A stretch of DNA of 64,000 bases, from positions 32,021,980 to 32,085,979 of the forward strand of contig NC_056756.1 in assembly GCF_018687715.1 (NCBI RefSeq). Direction: 5' to 3'. The notes beneath the pieces are model-generated. The model was given only the letters and a program-made list of their open reading frames with translations. It made no database searches and was not told the DNA's origin. This stretch comes from Carya illinoinensis (Eukaryota; Streptophyta; Magnoliopsida; Fagales; Juglandaceae). Made by a program: the position numbers and the translations under genes. This document shows, piece by piece, positions 33,224 through 45,200 of the stretch. Within the stretch, counting starts at the first letter, position 1. The number at the start of each line of letters is the position of its first letter.

Positions 33224-34197
33224 TGCATTTATCCAAGATTGTTTGTTCAATAGAGCAGGGCAGCAACTTCAAAAAATAAAGACCTGTCACACGACCCCAA
33301 TTACAACTAAAAATTTAAACCCAATTAATAAAATCTCAAATCCCTGGCAGCCAAACTAAAGTTTTCAATATATAGTCAGTTCCATCAAATTTGACAGCCT
33401 CCCTTAGAATACAGAGAAAACTCAAAAAATTATTAAACCAAAAGAAAAAGAGTAAACTTGGAACCAAAATCAAAGCTTAAGAGTCGGACTCAAATTTGCT
33501 TCAGCTAAGTGGAGGTGTTTTTGTTCTTTCTTGGCTGTTTTACCGGGTTTCAAACGATTAAAGCAAATCCCGAGAACATCAAACTATACTAAAACTGAGT
33601 AACCAACCCAAAGAGAAAATTTACAGACAAAAATATATAGAAGACTAATAAAAGCGAACCTACTTATATAAATAAATAAAATAAAATGCGAACCTAGAGC
33701 TAAACCCTAATAACCGGAGAATGATCCGGTTAAGAGAAGCGGTTTGGAAAGCCGAGGCTCACGAAAAAATCACTTAATGTGTAATCCAAATCACCAACTT
33801 CGTGATAGCCTTTACCTTGTTAAAGGTATGAAGAGAAAAAACCGTGAAAAAAAAAAATGCCGACGAATAAGTTCCTCAATTTGGCTGGCTCCTCAGAAAA
33901 TACAGTAAAGTATTAGGTAATGGAGAATTCTAATTTCAAATATGCATCTGTAAAATCTAAAACCGATATTAAAAATAAATATATTAAAAAAAAAGCCCTA
34001 AACACGGCAGTCCCAAACTTTCGCCGTTTCACGTGTGAAATTTTCTAGGCTGCCAAACAGATTAAATAGCTGATGACCATAACAGTCCGAGAGGATATGA
34101 CATCCATACAGTAACCAGTGATTATTGGATAAAAAAGCAGAAATACGAAAAAGGATAATGAAAGAAACGAGAGGAAAAAAAAAAAAAAAAAAGGTAC

Positions 34198-34325
34198 CTG
34201 GAATGAGATGAAAGAATCGCGAGCGTTGCTTTGGCTGGTTTATGAGAGAAATCTGCGAATCCCGAAAAAGTAAAGCTGATTCAGAAGCGAGAGAGGGAAT
34301 CCCTAGACCCTATCTTGACGCGTCG
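34198..34325 (-). other. Probable NMD3 first (non-coding) exon and residual proximal promoter
   Basis: A CT-rich minus-strand stretch ending at the donor 34198. Only about 128 bp lie between this donor and the LTR of the chromovirus at 34326, so the element sits in or just upstream of the leader. Confidence 0.5.
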
Positions 34326-34918
34326 TGTTATGGCCTCTTCTAGAGAAGGGTTTGGAAGAGGCAAGGAAGGGGGAGGGTTGCAGTCAAAACGCAGGGACGG
34401 TTTCGAACTTCGAAGGCCTCTGTGGAACTGAAGGGACGGTGAACTAAAAGGGAACTCAAAAGGCAGTGTATTAAGGGAGTGGAACGCACCGTTTAGCATG
34501 GGGAGAAGGGGAAGCAGGCAGCGTACGGTTTTGGAGAAGAAACACACCGTTTTGCATCTGAAGAAAATTACAGCTTATTACTAGAATTTTATCTTACAGT
34601 AATTATTCACTAAGTGTCCACGTGTTGGTCTGTTATTGCTTTGGTTTGTTATTCTGCATGAGCATATGGGAGGGACGGATCAAACGGAAGATTCATTTCG
34701 AAATTTTATAAAAGCTTGATCTACTGTGGAGGTTTGGACTTGGAAGCCCTCAAAATCTTCCTCATCAATACATATGGATCTATGAGAACATTCATCAAAC
34801 ACCTTCCCTGTGCTCTTATTTCATTATTGAAGCATTTTATTACATCCCTTTGGTTCCCTTATTACGCTACAGTCACCACATTCTACATTACAACATATTC
34901 ACAACAAAGTTCATAACA
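34326..34918 (+). repeat. 5' LTR of the chromovirus
   Basis: 593 bp, TGTTATGG...ATAACA. Strongly similar but clearly diverged from the 621-bp 3' copy, indicating an old insertion. A TGGTA trace at about 34921 may be a decayed initiator-Met primer site. Confidence 0.85.
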
Positions 34919-35039
34919 AGTGGTAATTAAAACACCAATCCTCCATGGCCAAAAGCACTAGAATGAAGCACCAAGATATTGTCCTTAGGCAAGATGCACA
35001 GGATCGCAGGCAAGAGGGCCAGGAACGCCTCCCACATAT

Positions 35040-38000
35040 GCAAGACCCAAGGGTTTACTTAATGCTCGCGAGTGAGAAAGGGCAGTAGAACAAGGGTCAA
35101 GTGGTATTTTATGATTTCAGCAAGGTGGCTATTACAATAGTGCCCAAAGGTAAGATTGAAACTTCTTTCAATGCTTAAACTGGTATACCTTATCATAACA
35201 CTATGAGATTATATGGGAAAATTGGAAGTAGCATGGTTGTGATATTGGTATCCACAACTTCCTCGATTCCTTTATTGTTAGAAAGAATCATATACCATTA
35301 ACGAGGGGTAAACAATTAAAGGTGAAAGTAGCTAATGGTGTTGTCATACAAAGCCAAGGTAGCTGTAGCAATGTGATGACTAAAATTTAGGGGTCTTGGT
35401 TCAGCCCGTCATATTGTGTCTTACCTATAATGGGTTGTGATGCTGTCCTAGGGATGCAATTGCTTGAAACCTTGGGTCCCATCATTTGAGATTTCTCAAA
35501 CTTACACATGGAATTTCGATGGGAGGGAACCTTGTGGAATTAACAGAGCTGAAGCTAATAGGAACTTCCTTCGTAGAGGGAAATAAAATGGCCCTAAATA
35601 TTTTTACTAAGGGAAAAGCTATCGTGGTACAGCTGGTTTCCCAAGAAATTCAAGAAAACAACAAAAAACTCTACCCAAAAAAGGACCAGCTTCTACTCGA
35701 TTTTGAGCCATTATTCCAGGAACCCCTAGGTCTACCTCCTAAGACAGATCATGATCATAAAATAGTGCTGAAGGAAGGCACTAGCCCAATTTCTACCCAC
35801 CCCTACAGATATCCTTATTACTAGAAGGCAAAAATATACAAGATAGTGGCTGAACTTCTCAAAACAGGGGTGATAAGGTCTAGTTCCAACCCTTTTTCAT
35901 CCCTTGTCCTCTTGGTGAGAAAATCTTATGGCAGTAATTGATGCCTATGCATGGATTATCATGCCTTGAACCAAGAAACCGTTATAGACAAGTTTCCTAT
36001 TCCCGTCATCAATGAATTGTTGGATGAGTTACATAGGGCTGAAGTGTTTTCAAAGTTGGACCTAAGATCCAAGTATCATCAAATCCGAGTGGTGCCAGAA
36101 GATATCCCTAAAATGGCATTTCGTACTCATAAAGGCCACTATGAATTTTTGGTAATGCCCTTTGAGCTTACCAACGCCCTCTCCTCATTTCAGGGGTTGA
36201 TGAATGCAATTTTTAAACTTTTGTTATGAAGGTGTGTCTTGGCATTTTTTGACGACATCTTATTTTATAGCAGTAGTTGGAAAGAGCATATTGGGCATGT
36301 AAGACAAGTGCTGGAAATTCTGTCACACCATAATTTGTTTGCTAAGAGATCTAAATGTCACTTTGGGGTGACTGAAGTGGAGTACTTGGGGCACATTGTG
36401 ACGAGGAAAGGAGTTAAGGCAAATCCTAAGAAGGTGGCAACCATGGTTGAATGGCCAACTCCAAAGAACACCAGTTTTTATGGGGATTCCTTGATTTAAC
36501 GGGGTATTACTGCAAGTTTATACGCGAGTATGGGCTCATTACAGCCCCTTTAACAACCCTCTTAAAGAAAAATACATTTGTGTGGGATGAGTAGGCAGTT
36601 AATGCTTTTCAGGAGCTGGTGACAACACCCTTGGTACTTAAACTATCAAATTTTTCTCAACCATTTACCATTAAATGTGATGCTAGTGTGCGTGGAATAT
36701 GAATTGTTTTAATACAACATGGGCAGCCTATAGCCTTCCTAAGTAAGGCTTTAAAGGGGAAGGTGTTAGACCTCTTCACCTATAAAAAAGAGATATAGCC
36801 TTGGTAACAACGGTTTAAAAGTGGCGACCCTACTTGTTGGGCTAGGCATTCATCATCAAAATGGACTAGCAGGCCCTTAAGTTCCTACTGGAACATTAAG
36901 TGGGAACCATAGCCTAACAAAAACGGATTACCAAACTAATGGGGTACGATTTCTAAATTAAGGATAAGGTGGGTAAAGAGAACAAGGTGGCCAATGCCTT
37001 CTCTAGAATGCATGAATCTAACAACAGTTCTGAAGGTATGTTGGCCCTCATTACGTTTCCTACTCTAAGTTGAATTGAGGAGCTAAATGAGAGTTATTGC
37101 TCCTCCACGGACCTATGGCAAATTCTGTCCAAGTTCTAGGCTAAGGAGGAAATTCCTAAGGGAGTTATTGTCCAACACGGTATTATACTGAAACAGGGAA
37201 GGGTGATGATTAACCAGCAATCTCCATTTAAAGAGAAGGTTTTGAAGTTCATTCATGAAGACCCCCAAGCAGGACATTTCGGGTATATTAAGACTTGTAT
37301 GAGGGCTAATTTTTGGTGGAAGGGTATGAAGAAAGACATAAAAGGATGGTGCTCGAGTGTGGCACTTGCCAAGTTGACAAGTCTAAAACTATACCATCTC
37401 TAAGGCTTCTCCAACCACTACTTATACCCGAGAGGGCTTGGGAAGAAATTTCCTTAGATTTTATAGATGGGTTGCCAATTTCATAAGGAGTCAGTGTGAT
37501 TTTAGTGGTGGTGGACAGGCTAACTAGGTACGGCCATTTTGTGGCCCTCGCTCATCCTTACATAGCCTCTACAATGGCTTAGATTTTCTTAAGAGAAGTG
37601 TTCAAACTACATGACTTGCCCAAGGCCGTAGTCTCAAATAAAGACCCAATTTTCCTAAGTTCTTTTTGGAAAACCTTGTTTGAGTTATAGGGTCAATTCT
37701 AAAATATAGTTTAGCCTACCACCCAGAGACCGAAGGCCAAGCAGAGGCCTTGAACAAGAGCTTGAAGGGCTATTTGAGGTGCTATTTCGACTTGAAGCCC
37801 ATAAGCTCGGCCCAGTGGCTACCCATGGTTGAATGGTGATACAATACCTCGTACCACACTTCAGCCAAGATGTCCCCATTTGGGGCAATGTACGGGTACC
37901 CCCTCCAAAACTCACTACCTATGTGCTAGGGACAACAACTAAGAACCAAATAGCAAATCAAAACACTACTCAAGGCTAGTCTAGAGTTTGCGCAGTAAAA

Positions 38001-38440
38001 AATGAAACTTTATGCAAATCGAAAGAGAATGGAGAGGGGATTTAAGAAAGGGACTGGGTTCACCTATGATTACAGCCCTATTGTCAAAAGTTTGTCGCAG
38101 CTTATTATAACTTGAACGCTTGGGAAGGGTGGCGTATCTCCTTGATCTGCAAGCAGACGCCCGTATCCACCTTGTGTTCCATGTTTCCTGCCTCAAGAGG
38201 AAACTTGGAATTCTGATTTGAGCACTACCGTCCTTGCCCCCAGTCAACGCTCAGGGAGAAATATAGCCAGAACCTAAGGTCATCATGAATCGAGGCCTGA
38301 GGATGTAGGGCCACGTAGCTGTCGCCAAGGTACTAATCAAATGGGTTGGGGCATCAGCTGAAGAAAATAGTTGGGAGGTGTTAAAAAAGATGCAAGCGCT
38401 TTACTCAAGCCTTGTGGGCAAGGTTCTTTAAGGGTGAGAA
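35040..38440 (+). pseudogene. Chromovirus pol remnant (protease, RT, RNase H, integrase, chromodomain)
   Basis: Protease region near 35200-35480 (NFLDSF-like and MGCDAVLGMQLLETLGP). RT at 35951-36499: [35 protein letters not shown], the active site as FFDDILFYS (36242-36268). RNase H is poorly kept (36600-36780). The integrase zinc-binding part is at 37203-37350 (HFGYIKTCMRANFWWKGMK), with core blocks VVVDRLTRYGHF (37505-37540) and AYHPETEGQAEALN near 37708-37755. A chromodomain-like tail with IKWVGASAEENSWE is near 38335-38375. More than ten stops or shifts. Confidence 0.8.
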
Positions 38441-38442
38441 AT

Positions 38443-39063
38443 TGTTATAGCCTCTTCTAGAGAAGGGTTTGGAAAAGCCAAGAAAATGGGAGGGTTGCAG
38501 TTGAGAAAGGAAGGGACAGTTTTAAAGGCCTTTGTGGAACTGCAGAGATGAAGTAAACTAAACAGGAACTCAAAACATAGTGTATTAAGGAAGAGGAACA
38601 CACCTTTTAGCATGGGGAGAAGTGGAAGCAGGTAGCGCACTGTTTTGGAAACCCAAAAGAAATGCATCGTTTAAATAACCAATGTGAAGCGCATCGTTTT
38701 GCATTTGAAAAAAATTACAGCTTGTTACTTGTATTCTATCTTTCAATAGTTAGTTACTTAGTTTCCACATGTCAATCTGTTATTTGTGTGATTTGTTATT
38801 CTGCATGAGCATATGGGGAGGGATAGATAAGAGGGAAGATTCGTTCTGGAATTTTGTGAAAGCTTGATCTATTGTATGGAGGTTGGAAGCCCTCGAAGTC
38901 TTCCTTATCAATACATGTGAGTCTATGAGAATATTCATCAAAAACCTTCCCTACGTGGTCTTATTGCATTACTAAAGCATTTTATTACATCTTATTGGTT
39001 CCCTTATTACATTACGACAACTACATTCTACATTACAACAAATTCACAACAAAGTTCATAACA
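38443..39063 (+). repeat. 3' LTR of the chromovirus
   Basis: 621 bp, TGTTATAG...ATAACA, preceded by a purine-rich AAGGGTGAGAAAT that can serve as polypurine tract. Confidence 0.85.
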
Positions 39064-39083
39064 TGTTGAGCTTCTTTTAAATT

Positions 39084-39402
39084 ATACAAGCGCCGTGCAA
39101 TCACTTTGAAAAAAGTGAATAAATATGAGACCCATACAAAAAGAAAATTAATTTTTTTAATAAGAATCCCTACTCTTTTTCAAAACAACTGCACATTGTT
39201 TACACACTTCATGATTGTATGTAACATTACTCATACATTCATATATATATATATATATACATGAGTAATGCTACATAAGTGCGCAAGTATCGTACAATCG
39301 CTTTGAAAAAGAATGGGGTTCGCTAATAAAAAATTTATTTATTTTCATATGGATTTCATATTTATTTACTCTTTTCAAAATGATTACACGGCACTTGTAT
39401 AC
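39084..39402. mobile_element. Foldback MITE with long inverted arms around an (AT)n core
   Basis: The left arm starts at TACAAGCGCCGTGCAATCAC (39084). The right arm ends with its inverse near 39402 (ATTACACGGCACTTGTA). Arms of about 150 bp match with scattered differences; the centre is an AT run (39240-39260) next to GAGTAATG/CATTACTC inverted motifs. The whole sequence could fold as a hairpin. Confidence 0.7.
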
Positions 39403-39445
39403 TTTGCGCACACATGATTGTAGCTATTATTTCTCTCCCTATATC

Positions 39446-39458
<13 letters not shown>

Positions 39459-39514
<56 letters not shown>
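39459..39514. repeat. (GA)n microsatellite
   Basis: Roughly 28 GA units after a short TA run. Confidence 0.9.
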
Positions 39515-39515
<1 letters not shown>

Positions 39516-39599
39516 AAAAGAGAGATCAATAAAGAGCTGTCTTGGGTGGGGGCTACGGATTGCTCAATGCTCATTACTGGATTACTGGAGAAAGAACTA

Positions 39600-40295
39600 C
39601 CAACATTAGCATTGGTATAGGTAAAAGTAAAGATAAAATTTAATTAAAACTATATATTTTACCTTTTACTTATTATATTTAAAAGAACTTTTAACATTGG
39701 ATTATCCATTTGTTAATCAAAATAATAATAAAATATTTTATATTTTGTAATTATACTGACTATATGTTAATTAATAATTTACTTATATTTAAGTAAATTA
39801 TTAATTGCCAACTATCATTTTTTGTCAAGTTAATAATATTTTAGATGAGAGAGAAATAAGTGATAAAATAATTAATAGATGGTGAACAATATATATCCAA
39901 ATATGTGGAGACATTGTAACTTTGAGCTCCATGGCTTGAGCCTTGAGCTACAGTAATTTCAAATCTTTTTTCAAACTTGGTTAGCCACTATTCATCTCCA
40001 AAAAAATATTTTACTTTAAAAATATTTCCAAATATGTAATTAGGTTGAGAAAAAAATAGTTGAAAAATAATAATTTTAAGTAAAAATTAAATTATTAATT
40101 AATATATAGAGTGTATTTACAAAAAATAAAAGCATAAAAAAAGTATTATTAAAATATAATATTATATTATTATTTTAACTTTAAGATGGATAATCTAATT
40201 TGGATTAATATCTCCATTGGTTTTGGTTTTAACCAAAAGCTCTAGTTTTAGTTAAACTTTGGACTTGGCAATGGCTAGGTCAGTGCCAATGCAAT
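39600..40295. mobile_element. Possible MITE, AT-rich
   Basis: GCATTGGTATAGGTAAAAG near 39611 and, inverted, the CTTGGCAATGGCTAGG...CCAATGC block near 40264-40292 look like degenerate inverted ends. The interior has repeated GGATTATCC/GGATAATCT motifs. No target-site duplication was identified. Confidence 0.3.
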
Positions 40296-40499
40296 AAGTA
40301 ACTTAAAATGTTTGGGGTATGGTTTCGCCCGACCTTTATTAAATTGATTATGCCTAACCTAATTTTAAGGTCAACTCGACTTTATCAAGATGGTCGGAGT
40401 GGGTCTCACGAGCAATCTGGACACATGGTGTCTCTGCATACGCTTAAATTTAAATATGGTATCTCTTTATTAATAAATCTCATATATGAGAAGAGGTGA

Positions 40500-40911
40500 T
40501 GTGATGACCCGCTTTCGCGTGTATTTTCACTGAAGGGTTGTTTTTATTCTAATTAATATATTAGTTTATTTATTTTAATTTATTGCGTTTTAAAATTAGT
40601 TTTTAATTTATTGGATGTTGTGTTTTATTTATTTATTTGTTTTACGGTTTTTTTTAATTTCTTTCTCGGCAGTTTTGTTTTGTTGTCCGGAGTGAGGATT
40701 GGACCTCATTTCTTCCTACGTCTCTTTTTCTTCCTTTTTCCTTTTTTTCCTTTTTCCTTTTTCTCTTTTCTTTTTTTTCTTCTTTCCTTTTCTTTTTTCT
40801 TTTTTTCTTTCTTTTCTTTTTCTTCTTCCTTCCTCTTCCCCGTGCGTCCGTCGACCCTCTCTCTCTCCTCTCCCACGCCATAAACAGCTCAACCCCTCGA
40901 CCTGCCGCCGT
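40500..40911 (+). repeat. 5' LTR fragment of the old Tekay element
   Basis: Matches the first 410 bp or so of the 3' LTR (45801 onwards), including the long pyrimidine tract (about 40729-40870), then stops at GCCGCCGTG where leader sequence begins. Confidence 0.9.
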
Positions 40912-40985
40912 GTTTTTGTTTGTTGTTGGTTTTATTTGTTTTTGTTTTCTGAAAGAGGGTCAAAGGTTGTGGTGACAGGAAAAAA

Positions 40986-42187
40986 ATGGGGAGACCAAGG
41001 AAATTTATTCAGGAGCCACGGGACAATACCTCAAGGGATGACTCCATAGCCGAAATAATACGGCAGATGACGGAGTTTATGCAGCAGAATATTAGGCCAC
41101 AACAGACAGGGCCTTGGCCATAACAAGGAGGACCTTGGCCACAACAAGGGGGTCCCTGGCCACAACAAGGAGGGCCTTGTCCACAGCAAGGAGGGTTTTG
41201 GCCACAACCAGGAGGTCCTTGGCCACATCAGGGAAGGGCCTTGGATGTACCCAGGAGGGTCCAGTAGCATGGTGCAAGCCGGATGCACCTATGAGCGCTT
41301 TCTGGCGCATAAAACTCCACACTTCACTGGAGAAGAGGATCCACTTCAAGCTGGAAAATGGATCAAAGACCTGGAAAGAACATTTGAGGTGTGTGGTTGC
41401 ACCGAGGCGCAACAGGTACTCTACGCCAGCTATCTATTGCAAGGTATCGCGTCTGATTGGTGGGATACCAAGAGGGTGATGCTGGAATCAGAATTGGGAT
41501 CTTTCGCTGCTGTGACCTGGCAGCGCTTTAAGAAGGAATTTAATGACCGCTTCTTTCGCGCAGCGGTAAGGAAGCAAAAGGCAAGAGAGTTCTCAAATTT
41601 GGTCCAAGGGGGCGCGACAGTGGAACAGTACGCCCGGAGATTCATAGAACTTGGGCGATTTACTCCCCACCTTATCGCCACAGAGGAGATGCGAGCTGAT
41701 CGTTTTCAAGAGGGACTACGCCCTGATATACGTCGTATGGTGGTCAGCCATCGGATATCCATTTTTCAGGAATTAGTGGATGTGACCACTCTTGTGGAGC
41801 GAGAAAATAATCTGAGCATGGGCTCCCCTCCAGGACATAAGAGGCGGAGTTTTTCTGGTGAAAGAAGCAGCACGGGTTCACCTCAGAAATTTGTTCAGTG
41901 GACCGGAACTCGACCTCAAACGTCCTCAGGTGTTCGTATGGGAGGACGGGTGCCAATTTGTGGAGCATGTAATAGAGCTCATGAGGGCGAGTGTCGGCTG
42001 AGTAGTGGACCCTAGTGTTACCGGTGCAGCCAAGTGAGACATATTGCTCGGGAGTACCCCGTCAGAGTTCAAGGAAGCCGTGGAGGTAGACACGGTGGAA
42101 GAACCAACCCGAGACAAGCAGTGCAAGCCCGGATTTATGCTGTCACACCCGGAGAGGTGGATGATGAGGCGCCAGCGACCCATGATG
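40986..42187 (+). pseudogene. Gag of the old Tekay element
   Basis: ATG at 40986 (MGRPRKF), the same start as in the intact copy. Damage: CAA-to-TAA at 41121-41123, a one-base shift around 41230, and a TAG at 42013-42015 at the zinc knuckle, where the first Cys region is altered. The capsid region FLAHKTPHFTGEEDPLQAGK and QRFKKEFNDRFF is well kept (41300-41560). Confidence 0.9.
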
Positions 42188-42202
42188 CTGGAGTAATTAC
42201 AG

Positions 42203-42298
42203 GTATGGGTTAATTTAATTTTAAGTTGGATTTAATTTTTGGTATTTTTGGTTTCTCCTTTGCTTTTTTGGATTTCATGGGTTAATGTGTTGGTTCAG
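42203..42298 (+). other. Intron-like 96-bp segment between gag and pol (old copy)
   Basis: Starts GTATGG and ends GGTTCAG, exactly as in the intact element and with the same length of 96 bp. Read in frame it has a TAA at the same position as in the intact copy and a second TAA further on. Confidence 0.65.
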
Positions 42299-45200
42299 GA
42301 AGAGTCCGTTTGTATGAGTTTTATGCTTGCACTTTGTTTGATTCCGGTGCGTCACAGTCGTTTGTATCTTCCACTTTTGCTCGGGAGTGTAATTTGGTCA
42401 CGGAACCGTTGCTGAAGTCTATGGTAGTGGCTCTACCCGATGGTGAAATGGTGTGGTGTTCCAAGGTTGCTTTGGGATGCCCGTTAAATTTTGAGGGAAG
42501 GTTCTTGGATGCTGATTTGGTGGTGTTTAAGCTGTTGGGTTTTGATATCATCCTCGGGATGGATTGGCTATACCGATATTCTGCGAGTATTAATTGCAGA
42601 AGTCGGATAATTAGCTTTCAGCTTCCAGATGGTGATTGTCTGGAATTTGCGGGGAGTAAATTGAAAGAAAAGCCGGTAATTATATCGGCAATTTAAGCAA
42701 GAAGGGAGATTGCATGGGGAGCGGATGCATTCTTGGTTCAGATGGTGTCCACGCCGTCTGAGAAGAAGTCTTTGGCAGACATTCCAGTTGTGGAAGAATT
42801 CCCCGATGTGTTTGTGGATGACTTGCCCGGACTACCCCCTGTGTGGGAAATGGAATTTGTTATAGACTTGGAACCTGGAGCTGCTCCTGTGCATAAAGTT
42901 CCTTATCGCATGGCACCGGCTGAATCAAAAGAGTTGAAAACTCAGTTGCAAGAGCTGGTAGAGAAGGGATTTATTCAGCCTAGTACTTCACCGTGGGGTG
43001 CACCAGTTTTGTTTGTTAAAAAGAAAAATGGAACCCTCCGTATATGCATAGATTATCGGGAATTGAATAAGGTGACCATAAAAAATAAATACCCTCTCTC
43101 GCGGATAGATGATTTATTTGATCAACTTCAAGGAGCAGCCGTGTTTTCTAAAATTGATCTGAGGTCAGGATACTACCAGCTGAGGATCAGAGACAATGAT
43201 GTGCCTAAAACTGCTTTCAGGTCGAGGTATGGGCATTATGAATTTAAGGTGATGCCGTTTGGGTTAGCTAATGCCCCTGCTGCTTTCATGGATTTAATGA
43301 ATCGAGTATTTCGACCTTATCTGGATTCCTTTGTGGTAGTATTCATCGATGATATTCTGATTTATTCCCGAGATGTTGAAGAGCATGTGTATCATCTTCG
43401 TCTGGTACTTGGGAAATTGAAAGAACACCAGTTGTACGCCAAGCTCAATAAGTGTGAATTCTGGTTGGAAGAAGTTAGATTTCTTGGACATGTGATTTCC
43501 CGAGACGGAGTGGCTGTTGATCCTAGTAAGGTAGAAGCCATTTTGTCATGGCAGCGCTCGACTACAGTGCACGAGATTCGGAGTTTCTTGGGGCTCGCCG
43601 GATACTACCGAAGATTTGTGGAGGGATTTGCTCGCCTATCCGGACCTCTCACAGCTTTGACTCGGAAGAATACAGAATTTGTTTGGTCAGATAAGTGTAA
43701 GAGAAGCTTCCAAGAATTAAAGAACAGGTTGACGACGGCACCAGTGTTAGCGCTCCTAGAACCGCATAAGCCATTCGTAGTCTTCAGTGATGCGTCTAAG
43801 TTTGGTTTGGGTTGTGTCCTTATGCAGGAAGGACGGGTTGTTGCCTATGCATCTCGTCAGCTAAAGGACCATGAGAAGAATTATCCGATGCACAATTTAG
43901 AATTGGCTGCGATTGTTTTTGCTCTCAAGATCTAGCGGCACTTCTTATATGGGGAAGCTTGCAAGGTATTTACTGATCACAAGAGCTTGAAGCATTTGTT
44001 TTCCCAGAAAAATCTGAACATGAGGCAGAGGCGATGGCTAGAGCTAATCAGTGACTATCAGTGTGAGATCAAGTACCATCCGGGGAAGGCTAATATAGTT
44101 GCTGATGCTTTAAGCCGAAAGTCGCACTTGGAAGATGAAGCTGAGCCGTCAGAATTGGATTCGTTGCTCTGTGGGATGAGAAGGCTCCTTATTGAGAGTT
44201 CGCAGCAAGAAGAGATTTTATCTTCAGTTCTTGATATTCGGGTAACTGATTTTGAAGAATTGAAGACTCTTCAAAGGAAGGATCCAAAGCTACTGAATAT
44301 CCGAAAAGAGTCAGAAAATCTCGAGGGCTGTTGCATTATAGCATGGATAAAGATGGGATACTTCGGTTCCGAGATCGCAGAGTGGTCCCCAAAGATTCGG
44401 AATTCAAGAAGCGGATCATGGCAGAAGCTCATGCGGCCCCTTATTCAGTTCATCCCGGCAGTACAAAGATGTATCGGGACTTGAAGAAAAATTACTGGTG
44501 GGATGGAATGAAGAAGGACATTGCCTTATATGTTGAGAAATGTCACACATGTCGTCAAGTGAAGGCCAAGCATCAAAGACCTACAGGTATGCTCCAACCC
44601 CTCCCTATTCCTGAGTGGAAATGGGATGACATCACAATGGACTTTGTAGTGGGTTTGCTGAGAACGCCTAGTGGGAAAAATTCTGTTTGGGTGATTGTTG
44701 ATCGGTTAACGAAAAGTGCTCATTTCTTGCCTGTTAATAACACCGATTTCTTAGGTAAGTTGACCCGCTTGTATGTCAAGGAGATAGTGCGGCTGCACGG
44801 CATACCAAAGAGTATAGTGTCGGATCGAGACCCGAGGTTCACGTCGCAGTTCTGGAAGAGTTTGCAGGCAGCTTTGGGTACTAAGTTGAAGTTCAGTACT
44901 GCATATCACCCGCAGACAGACGGCCAATCAGAGCGCACGATTCAGACCCTTGAAGACATGTTGCGAGCATGTGTCATGGAATTTCAAGAGAGTTGGGAAA
45001 ACCATTTGCCGCTCATCGAGTTTGCATATAATAATAGCTTTCATGCGACCATTCAGATGGCTCCCTATGAAGCTCTTTATGGGAGAAAGTGTAGGTCGCC
45101 CTTGTGTTGGGATGAAGTCGGGGAGAGTCGGATAATTGGACCCAAAATAATTCAAGAGATGCAAAGCCAAGTCCGGATCATCAGAGATAAAATGGCGGCA

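Larger units (their letters stand above)
32419..34197 (-). other. Probable 5'UTR intron of NMD3
   Basis: On the minus strand CATTCCAG|GTACC at 34198/34197 is a good donor and TTATCAG|CC right before the ATG (exon resumes at 32418) a good acceptor, giving a 1779-bp intron. It contains a retroposon tail (32542-32671) and a 200-bp duplication (32799-33223). A second leader-like patch with TATTAGGGTTTAG near 33695-33715 could be an alternative first exon. Confidence 0.6.
34326..39063 (+). mobile_element. Ty3/gypsy chromovirus, decayed, with both LTRs
   Basis: LTRs at 34326-34918 and 38443-39063 begin TGTTATRGCC and end ATAACA. Between them are a short gag start, protease, RT, RNase H, integrase and a chromodomain-like C-terminus, all with stops. 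The flanks CGTCG and TGTTG differ only by two C-to-T changes at CpG sites, so they may be one decayed 5-bp target-site duplication. A large part of gag is missing. Confidence 0.85.

Noticed and set aside
32616..33290. Minus-strand frames of 137 and 79 codons in the NMD3 leader intron
   Set aside because: They cover a retroposon tail and the duplicated intron segment; the two share sequence only because the DNA is duplicated.
34281..34547. 88-codon minus frame at the chromovirus 5' LTR, related to 38428-38667
   Set aside because: The similarity is simply that of the two LTRs read antisense; no independent support for a protein.
39420..39530. Regular repeat pattern considered as a CRISPR-like or satellite array
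   Set aside because: It is a simple (GA)n microsatellite; no spacers or complex units, and CRISPR is not expected in a plant nucleus.
40611..40883. Long frames rich in Phe, Leu and Ser on plus, or Lys and Arg on minus, in the LTRs (also near 45911, 51181, 58747 and 61922)
   Set aside because: They are translations of the LTR pyrimidine tract. Composition explains the open frames, and they shift with tract length.
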